Shown here in pieces: positions 1 to 6,828 of a stretch of 64,000 bases of DNA. The DNA comes from Motilimonas eburnea (GTDB taxonomy: Bacteria; Pseudomonadota; Gammaproteobacteria; Enterobacterales; CBDFNC01). The translations under genes and the position numbers were made by a program. Numbering within the stretch: position 1 is the first letter of the stretch; each line of letters begins with the position of its first letter. The stretch spans positions 1-64,000 of the forward strand of contig NZ_JAIMJB010000016.1 of NCBI RefSeq assembly GCF_021295345.1, given 5' to 3'. A model generated the notes under the pieces. The model was not told the origin of the DNA. It saw only the letters and a list, made by a program, of their open reading frames with translations, and made no database searches.

Positions 1-104
1 CGATGGCACTGAACAGCTTTAGCTATTTCAGAAATCGAAACTCCCCGTTCCAAAAGAGCAGAAATCTGGTATCTTCTGCCTTCGGTCAACTGCTGATAAT
101 TCAT
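1..104 (-). CDS. IS30-family transposase, N-terminal fragment (continues beyond window)
   Basis: The ATG at 104-102 opens a frame that stays open to the window edge, giving 34 residues that begin MNYQQLTEGRRYQISALLER. This is the characteristic start of IS30-family transposases: the L-T-x-x-x-R-x-x-I motif followed by the SISEIAKAVQCHR segment forms the N-terminal helix-turn-helix that binds the IS ends. The DDE catalytic domain would lie to the left, outside the window, so it cannot be judged whether the copy is intact. It sits about 500 bp downstream of the relaxase gene. Confidence 0.85.
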   Translation of the reverse strand, partial: MNYQQLTEGRRYQISALLERGVSISEIAKAVQCH

Positions 105-206
105 GGTAGTACTGCTTGTTTCTTTGGGGAGAAGAGCGTACCACTTTCAGCAGTTGGCTTCCTCTTCTACGCCTTTCCATGAATGTCGCACTTATTATCT
201 GAAATC
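1..206 (-). mobile_element. 5' end of an IS30-family insertion sequence, cut by window edge
   Basis: The element enters from the left edge and its transposase reads leftward. The outer boundary is placed at about 184-206 because the sequence there, read in transposase orientation as TTTCAGATAATAAGTGCGAC, resembles IS30-family terminal inverted repeats. The matching end lies outside the window, so neither the inverted repeat nor a target duplication could be confirmed. The 206 boundary is approximate by a few bases. Confidence 0.6.
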
Positions 207-613
207 GGGCGTTACGAAACTATAACTCCCTAAAACTGAGCCAAGCTAATCTTTTGCAAAAGCCTATCTATTAAGGTGTAAGTATGTATTGATGCGTTCC
301 AGCGACTACGTTCACCCAAAACCATCTTCAAGCCTGAACTAATTTTGCGTAAATTATGATGTTTTATTTATTTTTATTCAATGTAAATATCAATATAATC
401 AGCAATAAGCGATATTTAGCTCAGTAAAGCCACTCTAGACAACGTTGTAAACCATAAAGCAGCCAAATTTTAGTTAAATTCGCTATAACTTATCGATTTA
501 AATATCAACTTATCTCTCACTTGGCGGAAAAATAAAAACAACCCTCCAACCTGATGCGAATAATATTGCATGCAGTTTATTTTCATTATTTATAATAACG
601 ATATTGCTTCATG
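207..613. other. Non-coding AT-rich spacer between IS end and relaxase gene
   Basis: About 400 bp with no convincing coding frame on either strand. It is strongly AT-rich, especially 350-500, and follows the 3' end of the relaxase gene. No stem-loop with a T-tract and no clear attachment-site repeat was seen. Confidence 0.5.
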
Positions 614-2491
614 CTAAATCATGGGAGCCAATCCCCACTCTAAGGAATTGTTATTTTCTGGTATCTCATCAAACATCAAACGTCCATCTTTTAGAGCTAT
701 CACCTTCATCATTAAGCGCTTTTTTTTACCCTTAATCAAAACTGTCAACTCATTATCACCTGAGAATCCGGTAAGCGTTTTCGGATGCATTTTGATTAGG
801 TACTGATGATGAATCGTTTTTTGTATCTGGCCTCGGCTTTGACCTTGAAGCTCTCTAATAGACTCTATCAATTGCGGGTTTTCATTAACAAACATCTTAA
901 AAATAGAGGGGGTAACCAAACAAACCTTTCGCTCAAGAATATGAACTAGGCTGTTTGGCTGGTTATAAGTGATTTGGTTATGTTTGAGCATAAGCTTAAT
1001 CCAATTATTCACTTCAACATCCCACGCGATGCTAGTTTTGCCGTCTTTTAATGGATTACTTGCAAGTGGGGCTATGCTATCTGGCAAACGGCTTTTCACA
1101 TTCTTTGTCACATCGTTTAATAACGATTCATGTGATATTTTCTCTACTTCGTTGGGTTCAGTTTCTTTTTTTTTAGGTTCAGATTGAGTTTCTACTTTGG
1201 CCTTCTGTTTAGGGTGTTTTTCAACTTCATCATGTAAAGACTCTTGGGGTTTCAAGATTTCTTCAACAGCTGTAGACTCAAATCTTGTTACTTCGGTGAT
1301 TTCCCCCTCAAACTCACCCAACGTTTTCTTTGGATCAATCTGCTCTTGGTCTATTACAATAAAGCTTAAGGTTTGTTGCCACACATCATCATTTTTGAAC
1401 TTCCTATCGACAATCTTGAAGTAGTAAATTGCTTCGCCATCAGCGTTTCTAATGAGCAGGTTAGCCTCATTTAGCATGTTGATAATAGTAGTTAAATTCT
1501 TTGGAGTTGATGCTTGCACCGACTCATCTGCAAACATTTTGTTTCTGAGCATTTCTGCTGCTAGTTTGCTCACCAGGTAAACTCGGTTATTTTTGACCCA
1601 ACCAGCTGCACCTGCCACATTGAGCCTTATTTCACCTTTTTGTAGCTCATCACGCAAAACTTGCACCAATTTGCTGGTAAACATTGATTCCGTATTGACT
1701 CTACTCTGTTGAAATCGATTGGAATTGACAGGCATAGCCGCAACCTTGCTGATGTTCTCTTGAACAGATTCTTGATCAGCACTTTTCACCAGTTCGCCCA
1801 GCAATCCCGCTTTCCCATACTGCCCAGAAACCGCATACACCCAAAGCAGGTAAAGCTCTTGATCACTAAATAGCCACATTTGGGCTTTTTTAGGTATCAG
1901 AAATGGAAGGACTTGTAGCCCAGCAATTTCATGCGGCTTTTGTGCTCTGTTACTGTTTGCTTTCCAAGTATACGTTTGGCCAATAGGCATATTTCCCAAT
2001 GTTGGAGTCCAGATCTTTGGCTCATCTTGATTTTGAACCGTGTGAACGACCAGCAAATCAGTTATCACTTTCCCAACATCATGCAACAATGCAGCACTTG
2101 ACACGGCGTAAGTAAAAATATCTGCCTTTTGGCTAATAAGATCTTCTTTACCGCCTATCGGATAGAGTACGCCACGCCTTGCTCTAACTGCATACTTCAT
2201 AGCTTCTAGCGAGTGATCTAAAAGTCCCCCTGCATACGAATGATGATCCCCCTCAGATGCAGGCAGACTTTGTACGAATGTGACGAAATTAATGATTAAC
2301 GAGCTATAGAGCTCTTCCCAGTGATTTTGGCTAATTGATATAGATTTATTTATCTCTTTGATGAGGCTAACTCTTTGGGGGCACTTTAGTAACTCAACGC
2401 CACTTAGCACCCTATTTTGAAACTGCCTTTTATCATTTTTACTTTGATGTAAAGTGTGTTTACTGGAGCGTTGCTTGAGCCATGAAAGCAT
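614..2491 (-). CDS. traI: MOBH-family relaxase, TraI_2 domain (PFGI-1-class ICE relaxase)
   Basis: This 625-residue protein is a conjugative relaxase of the MOBH type, which nicks DNA at oriT of an integrative conjugative element and pilots the strand into the transfer channel. The N-terminal TraI_2 domain (about residues 40-330) shows the family's metal-binding histidine motifs: HHSYAGGLLDHSLE at 83-96 (H83, H84, H93) and ALLHDVGK at 134-141 (H137, D138), with a further His at 187. A Lys/Glu-rich linker (about 410-460) leads to a TraI_2_C-like domain (about 480-600). The length fits the roughly 600-residue relaxases of PFGI-1/ICEclc-type elements rather than the longer SXT/R391 TraI. The start overlaps the upstream gene by 32 bp, suggesting translational coupling. 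A9 and A8 runs on the coding strand (1166-1174, 720-727) are potential slippage sites, but the frame is intact. Confidence 0.85.
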   Translation of the reverse strand: MLSWLKQRSSKHTLHQSKNDKRQFQNRVLSGVELLKCPQRVSLIKEINKSISISQNHWEELYSSLIINFVTFVQSLPASEGDHHSYAGGLLDHSLEAMKYAVRARRGVLYPIGGKEDLISQKADIFTYAVSSAALLHDVGKVITDLLVVHTVQNQDEPKIWTPTLGNMPIGQTYTWKANSNRAQKPHEIAGLQVLPFLIPKKAQMWLFSDQELYLLWVYAVSGQYGKAGLLGELVKSADQESVQENISKVAAMPVNSNRFQQSRVNTESMFTSKLVQVLRDELQKGEIRLNVAGAAGWVKNNRVYLVSKLAAEMLRNKMFADESVQASTPKNLTTIINMLNEANLLIRNADGEAIYYFKIVDRKFKNDDVWQQTLSFIVIDQEQIDPKKTLGEFEGEITEVTRFESTAVEEILKPQESLHDEVEKHPKQKAKVETQSEPKKKETEPNEVEKISHESLLNDVTKNVKSRLPDSIAPLASNPLKDGKTSIAWDVEVNNWIKLMLKHNQITYNQPNSLVHILERKVCLVTPSIFKMFVNENPQLIESIRELQGQSRGQIQKTIHHQYLIKMHPKTLTGFSGDNELTVLIKGKKKRLMMKVIALKDGRLMFDEIPENNNSLEWGLAPMI

Positions 2492-2885
2492 AATTCTTTT
2501 CTTTTTTTAATCGGTTTATAATAATCAAGGGTTTAATTATGGGTTTAGCTGAATGCTCAATTCGTAGCAAGCCACATTGCGAGATAAACTCTTCAAAAGG
2601 TTGCATTGCTGGTTGCCAAAAATCACAAAAACCTAGCTCTTTACTGGGTGTTTTTGCATAAAACGATACGCAAAAAATGGATAACTCATGAATAATACTG
2701 TATAGCTGTTCAATATTTAGCTGATCATGCTCATTCAGATACTTTTCGACTTTTTCAGTTAATTGCTGATTAGGCTCGTATGAGTTATGCAGATAGCGCT
2801 CTATCCCCTGGTAGTGAGTTAACAACTTGTTGATTGGGTGAATCTCACTCTCCAGCCCATTTTCAGCTAAGTATTTTTTCCACAT
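2460..2885 (-). CDS. Hypothetical protein in operon with MOBH relaxase
   Basis: A 141-residue, apparently soluble protein with no signal peptide or clear membrane segment; I do not recognise its family. Its last 32 bp overlap the start of the relaxase gene in another frame, so the two are almost certainly cotranscribed and probably translationally coupled. A short AAAGAG stretch lies upstream of the ATG as a weak ribosome binding site. The C-terminus is basic and hydrophobic (KPLIIINRLKKEK). Position alone suggests an accessory role in element transfer or maintenance; no motif supports a more specific call. Confidence 0.7.
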   Translation of the reverse strand: MWKKYLAENGLESEIHPINKLLTHYQGIERYLHNSYEPNQQLTEKVEKYLNEHDQLNIEQLYSIIHELSIFCVSFYAKTPSKELGFCDFWQPAMQPFEEFISQCGLLRIEHSAKPIIKPLIIINRLKKEKNYAFMAQATLQ

Positions 2886-3209
2886 AGCGCACTCTTTGGG
2901 TGTTTTTTCGGTTAATCTTACTGGCTCAGTTTGCTAAGCGAAATAGAAAAGCTGGCACTCGGCCTTATTTTAGGGGTAGGTTTTTGTTGCTACACAATCA
3001 CAAAAAGAAAGTTTTTTACTCTGATAAACAACTTTAAACCCAGTTTTATAAAGCACCATAAAAACCTTTCACAGCTTTGAGTAGCGGTGTATATCTTTCT
3101 TGTTTAAGGTCGAAATGATAAATGGATGAGAGAGGGTTACCTCTTCGAAAAATGCTTTACATGTTAACATCACATAAAAATTCAACTGATTGATATCAAC
3201 CAATATCGA
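2886..3209. other. Divergent intergenic region between relaxase operon and signal peptidase gene
   Basis: This 324-bp region must hold the promoters of the two divergent units. It is AT-rich with several T and A runs, but I found no well-spaced -35/-10 pair I would defend. A short palindrome, TTGATATCAA, lies about 10 bp upstream of the plus-strand start codon. No RNA gene or small ORF was recognised. Confidence 0.4.
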
Positions 3210-3917
3210 ATGAGCAAAACAAACCTATCCCCTTTGATATTAGGGGTATTTATCCCCGGCAGTGCCTTGCTATTCACTCATAAGCCTATGCGAGTGATGT
3301 GGCCATTGGTGATGGCTTTACTTTGGGTGGCAACCCTTGCTATATCAAGGTGGGTGCTAGAGCCCATTGGTTTTACACTGCTCTTAGTGGGTTTATTCGG
3401 TATTCATTTGCTAAGCTATGTTGCCGCCCTTATTCTCTTTCGCCGTGATGGGCAGGCTTCGGTTAGCCTTAAGCGCTATATTGCTTTACTCATGTCAACC
3501 TTACTCTATTGCGGGGTGGCTTATCTTTGCCACACCTATAAAGCACAATGGTTTGGCTTTGCTTTTTACCATATTCCGTCAGCATCTATGACTCCTACAC
3601 TGCAAGTTGGCGATGTGGTGGTCGTCGATACTTGGTCCAATCAAGCCAATACGATAACGACAGGTGATGTGATAGTGCTAAAACGCAGTGCTAGCGACTT
3701 GGTATTGGCAAAGCGGTTAAAGGAGAAAAGAAATAACAATGGCCAATGGGAGTTGTATCTCGCTGGCGATAACCCAAGTGGCAGCGTGGATAGTCGCCAA
3801 TTTGGCTGGGTTACTTCCGATTACATTATCGGAAAAATATCTTTTGTTTGGTTTTCATTCGAAAATCGGCATCGGCTGTTGTTATCACTTGAACCGATAC
3901 CATTAAACGAGAAATAA
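3210..3917 (+). CDS. Signal peptidase I paralogue (S26 family) with extra N-terminal membrane segments
   Basis: A 235-residue inner-membrane serine protease of the type that removes signal peptides from exported proteins. The S26 boxes are clear: PSASMTPTLQVGD at 123-135 with nucleophile Ser126, the general-base Lys168 in LAKRLK, and the box-E motif GDNPSGSVDSRQFGW at 186-200. Three or four hydrophobic segments (about 8-22, 30-46, 55-77, 90-108) precede the catalytic domain, more than the two of housekeeping LepB. The periplasmic part is short and lacks the large non-catalytic domain. It is therefore probably a second, accessory peptidase rather than the essential LepB. It is transcribed alone and ends 1 bp from the convergent next gene. 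The start lacks a strong ribosome binding site; M27 is an alternative but would remove the first membrane segment. Confidence 0.85.
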   Translation: MSKTNLSPLILGVFIPGSALLFTHKPMRVMWPLVMALLWVATLAISRWVLEPIGFTLLLVGLFGIHLLSYVAALILFRRDGQASVSLKRYIALLMSTLLYCGVAYLCHTYKAQWFGFAFYHIPSASMTPTLQVGDVVVVDTWSNQANTITTGDVIVLKRSASDLVLAKRLKEKRNNNGQWELYLAGDNPSGSVDSRQFGWVTSDYIIGKISFVWFSFENRHRLLLSLEPIPLNEK

Positions 3918-3918
3918 A

Positions 3919-4389
3919 CTACTCGATATCTTCAAACGTGATTAAAAACGGAAAGTCAGCTTGAATGGTGTCAGGTATCACAGCTAGCCATTGTTGCATT
4001 TGACTATCATCGACCATATCGCCTTCTTCGCTGTCAAAATCAGCCTCGGGGCCGCCGGCAAAAAATGCCACTCGCTCACCTTGTGGATTTTGCGCAAAAT
4101 AATACTCTCCGCCATATTCGTCTCTGGCGCGCAGGTATAAGCCAATCCCTGTGGCTGTTTTTGCTAACCGCTTAACGGTGGCGACCCAATAAGGTCGAGA
4201 AAAGTGAAACAAACCGCTGTCTCCTTTTATCTCTAGCTGATCAAAAAAGACATCGCAGTCATCATTAATGCTTTGTTCGGCTCCAGCGAAGGCCACTAAT
4301 TGCTCTAATCCAGTATCGCGGTGCTGGTTAAAGCTGGCCACTACTTCAGCACTTGCCTGTACCACTACACATCCGTAAACGTCTGTCAT
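3919..4389 (-). CDS. Hypothetical acidic protein, second gene of a two-gene unit
   Basis: A 156-residue acidic, soluble-looking protein with no signal peptide and no family I can name. The start is well supported: AGGGAA lies 5 bp upstream of the ATG, and this ribosome binding site overlaps the stop codon of the preceding gene (4399-4401), so the two are translationally coupled. It ends 1 bp from the convergent signal peptidase gene. A small acidic cytosolic protein next to a polymorphic-toxin-like locus could be an immunity protein, but that is position-based inference only. Confidence 0.7.
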   Translation of the reverse strand: MTDVYGCVVVQASAEVVASFNQHRDTGLEQLVAFAGAEQSINDDCDVFFDQLEIKGDSGLFHFSRPYWVATVKRLAKTATGIGLYLRARDEYGGEYYFAQNPQGERVAFFAGGPEADFDSEEGDMVDDSQMQQWLAVIPDTIQADFPFLITFEDIE

Positions 4390-4398
4390 TGGTATTCC

Positions 4399-5241
4399 CT
4401 AATTTACGCCTTTGTTACTCACGGAGGATGACTGGTTAGCCAAGGCTTCGGCTCTTTGCGCACCGAGCTGCCATGCTTGCGTAATATCATCTTGGCGTGC
4501 GATATATTGCTGAGCAACCTTTAAGGCTTGCCCAGTTAAATTGCCAAGCGCTAATTCTTCTTCAACCAGTTCAAGTGTGCTGGCTAACAACTTTTCTACA
4601 CGCTTTCGTTTATCAACTTCTGTTACAAAAGATAAGGCAGACAAAAAATAGTTATAACGTGTCAGTACGGGGATCCATGTTATTTCTCCTTCTAACAATA
4701 ACTCGATGCGGTATAAAAAGCCGGTACACCAATCGTATGGAAAGGGAGAAATTCGCTTTACTTGGTCAGCATAGGTTTGTGACTTGATAAGCTGATAGCC
4801 GCCACTAAAAAAGGCCGAGATAATAATATCGCAATGGCTTTGATACCAAGGCAGCTCTAGCTCTCCTTTTCGACAACTAAAAACAAAGCGACTTATTACC
4901 CTTGCTCGTTCGTCATCATCGAGTAGCGGCGAGTTAAACAGCGCTAAAAACTCGTCTTTGCTGGAAAAAGGTGTCAACAAAGTCAAGGTGATAGGATCAA
5001 TATAACCAAACTCTTCGCCATACATAAAATACTGCTGATAAAGCTTGCGCTCCGCTTTGGGGGTATCATCAAAGCATACTTTAGCAAGGCGTTGCCAATC
5101 ACGCTCGCGCTGAGCTAACCACTCGGGGTCATCCAAGTGCCAAAAGCCAAACGCGGTAATAGCTTGTGTCCTCACCTCTGGCCCTGTTCTGCGATCGGGC
5201 GTGATCCAAATTTCTGGCGGCGCTAACTGTTCCAGTGTCAT
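4399..5241 (-). CDS. Hypothetical protein, possible orphan immunity-like protein
   Basis: A 280-residue, probably cytosolic protein with a Trp- and Tyr-rich, helix-predominant sequence and no signal peptide. The start has a good AGGGAG ribosome binding site 5-6 bp upstream. I do not recognise a named family. Its first residues, MTLEQL, resemble MDLEQL of the protein encoded at 5910-6815. Both also share a loose motif near the N-terminus (Trp, an ER pair, Trp-x-x-L, then about 20 residues on a QYF-x-x-G element), so they may be distant members of one family. Since the 5910-6815 product sits in the immunity-gene position behind a putative toxin, this gene may be a second or orphan immunity gene. 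Confidence 0.65.
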   Translation of the reverse strand: MTLEQLAPPEIWITPDRRTGPEVRTQAITAFGFWHLDDPEWLAQRERDWQRLAKVCFDDTPKAERKLYQQYFMYGEEFGYIDPITLTLLTPFSSKDEFLALFNSPLLDDDERARVISRFVFSCRKGELELPWYQSHCDIIISAFFSGGYQLIKSQTYADQVKRISPFPYDWCTGFLYRIELLLEGEITWIPVLTRYNYFLSALSFVTEVDKRKRVEKLLASTLELVEEELALGNLTGQALKVAQQYIARQDDITQAWQLGAQRAEALANQSSSVSNKGVN

Positions 5242-5312
5242 ACTGACTCCCTATCAAAATACCAAACGCGTATTAGGGCCTGAGTGTTGTTAGCCATTAA
5301 GCCCAAGCCAAG

Positions 5313-5318
5313 ATTATA
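5313..5318 (-). promoter_or_regulatory. Candidate -10 box for the 280-residue hypothetical gene
   Basis: On the minus strand this reads TATAAT, a perfect consensus -10, about 70 bp upstream of the start codon at 5241. No good -35 hexamer sits at 16-18 bp spacing, so the call is weak. Confidence 0.25.
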
Positions 5319-5484
5319 AAGTGGTTAATAATAAAGAAGTTTAACGATTTACCGCAGATGAAATTCAGATAAAGTTGACCTTGGTCGCACTCAAACTTAA
5401 TCCAAATAACAAGAGACGGATTATCACGGCAAAAGGCGTTTTACATTGACTATCGCCAGAGCAATGTCAGGCGTTTAACGCAAG

Positions 5485-5748
5485 TTATTCATCCTCACTG
5501 GTCAGTTTGCATTCCATGTCACTCACCGGGCAGGTTTGTAACCAAGGGATAAAGTACTTGATTAACTGCTGCGCTACGCCCGCTCCCGTGACGATGTTGA
5601 GCGAGCATTGCTGCCCGTCCACCTTATAGGCGGCAACCCTGTGAGAGCTGTAATAACCCTGTGGGAGCTGCAGTAATGCAGCGATAAATTGTGTGCGCAA
5701 ATCGCACCATGACTGGTGCGCCAACAGACGCCAAAGCAGCACAAGCAA
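5485..5748 (-). CDS. Doubtful small ORF (87 codons, TTG start) or gene remnant
   Basis: An 87-codon frame that could only begin at a TTG codon; an in-frame stop lies six codons upstream, no ATG or GTG is available at the front, and no ribosome binding site is visible. The product has a hydrophobic, Leu-rich first half and a C-terminus with two cysteines, and it matches no family I know. It could be a remnant of a larger gene whose 5' part has been lost, or a chance ORF. It lies between the end of the toxin operon and the two-gene hypothetical unit, on the same strand as both. Confidence 0.3.
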   Translation of the reverse strand: MLVLLWRLLAHQSWCDLRTQFIAALLQLPQGYYSSHRVAAYKVDGQQCSLNIVTGAGVAQQLIKYFIPWLQTCPVSDMECKLTSEDE

Positions 5749-5843
5749 TAAGGTATTATTTTAACTTACAACAATAGTCACAATTGCACTATCACCTTAA
5801 TGCTGCCCCTGCGTATCGTTGCTGCGCATTAGCTTTCAAGCAA

Positions 5844-5873
5844 AGCAGCGAGAAAAGCATTCGACTCGCTGCT
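5844..5873 (-). terminator. Inverted repeat after the last gene of the toxin operon (possible terminator)
   Basis: A perfect 9-bp inverted repeat (AGCAGCGAG with CTCGCTGCT) surrounds a 12-nt loop. It begins about 35 bp downstream of the stop codon of the 5910-6815 gene in the direction of transcription. The trailing sequence on the minus strand has only a short, interrupted T stretch, so it is an imperfect intrinsic terminator. An overlapping alternative pairing (AAAAGCAT with ATGCTTTT) exists. Confidence 0.4.
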
Positions 5874-5909
5874 ATGCTTTTGGCGCTTATCCCCAAAATA
5901 CAGGTTAAC

Positions 5910-6815
5910 CTAGCGCTCACGCACCCAAGGGTCATTCACTTCAACTTCTCCCGCCTTCACCTGTTGCCACATTTGCTTAAACTCGGGTCGACATTCCAAT
6001 TCATCCAGCCGCTTGCGTAAATAACGCACGGCATTGGCGCGCGGGGTGTCGCCCTCTTGCTCAAGGTCGAAATGATAAATGCGATAAAGGGCCTTTTGAT
6101 ACGTTGCAACACCAATGGGGTTTTGAATATCTGGGATAAAGCTTTTGTCATAAGGCAAAGAGGCTAAACACAACTCCAACACCTCTGGGTATTGAAACAA
6201 GCTGTAGCGACAAAAAGGAGAGGTATTAGACTTGAGCAACCAAAACCCCAAAAGCATAAAGCTGATGTACCCATCGTACCTAAATACGCCAGCAACAGCT
6301 TCAAGATAGTGGCGCTCAAAACGAAAGCGGGGCTTAAGTTGCGCTTTGATATAGTCATGGTCTTGGTACATTACCCGAAACAAGGTGATGTTCTTTTCCC
6401 CCACATAAGGATGGAGAGCGGCGTAGGCCTCAAGGTCATCATCGAAATCCCGACTAAAATAACTTAGCTCGGTTGTCATAAATTCGCCAAAACCACTTGG
6501 AATATCCTTAGGATGAATCAGTTTAGATTCCATATAAGCCCGATAGGCCTGACTCAACACAGCAACGTCATCACTGGGGTGAAGCCATAAGAACAAAAAG
6601 AGATTCAATGGCCGAGGCGACTTATCCCAGTCTTGGTATTTTTTCCAATTTGGTTGTTTGCCGCGCAAAAAATACTGCTTGATGGCATTCACTTCGGTTT
6701 TTTTGCGCTGTATTAGTAGCATGGGCTCCAACTGCTCCCACTTGGCTTTACGCTCGGCTACCCAAGCCTTGTCTTTGGTGAGCCAGTCGCTGGTGTCGAG
6801 TTGTTCTAAATCCAT
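5910..6815 (-). CDS. Putative immunity protein for the upstream 2120-residue toxin-like protein
   Basis: The favoured start at 6815 gives 301 residues beginning MDLEQLDTSDWL, with GGGG about 8 bp upstream. The frame is open to an ATG at 6839, inside the toxin gene, which would add eight residues and overlap it by 11 bp. The 6815 start is preferred because MDLEQL matches the MTLEQL start of the protein at 4399-5241. The product is rich in Trp, Tyr and Phe, has no signal peptide, and is probably cytosolic. I do not recognise its family. It is the last gene of the operon, 13 nt behind the putative toxin, which is where polymorphic-toxin immunity genes sit. The immunity role is therefore inferred from context. 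Confidence 0.55.
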   Translation of the reverse strand: MDLEQLDTSDWLTKDKAWVAERKAKWEQLEPMLLIQRKKTEVNAIKQYFLRGKQPNWKKYQDWDKSPRPLNLFLFLWLHPSDDVAVLSQAYRAYMESKLIHPKDIPSGFGEFMTTELSYFSRDFDDDLEAYAALHPYVGEKNITLFRVMYQDHDYIKAQLKPRFRFERHYLEAVAGVFRYDGYISFMLLGFWLLKSNTSPFCRYSLFQYPEVLELCLASLPYDKSFIPDIQNPIGVATYQKALYRIYHFDLEQEGDTPRANAVRYLRKRLDELECRPEFKQMWQQVKAGEVEVNDPWVRER

Positions 6816-6828
6816 ATTCGTGCCCCAA

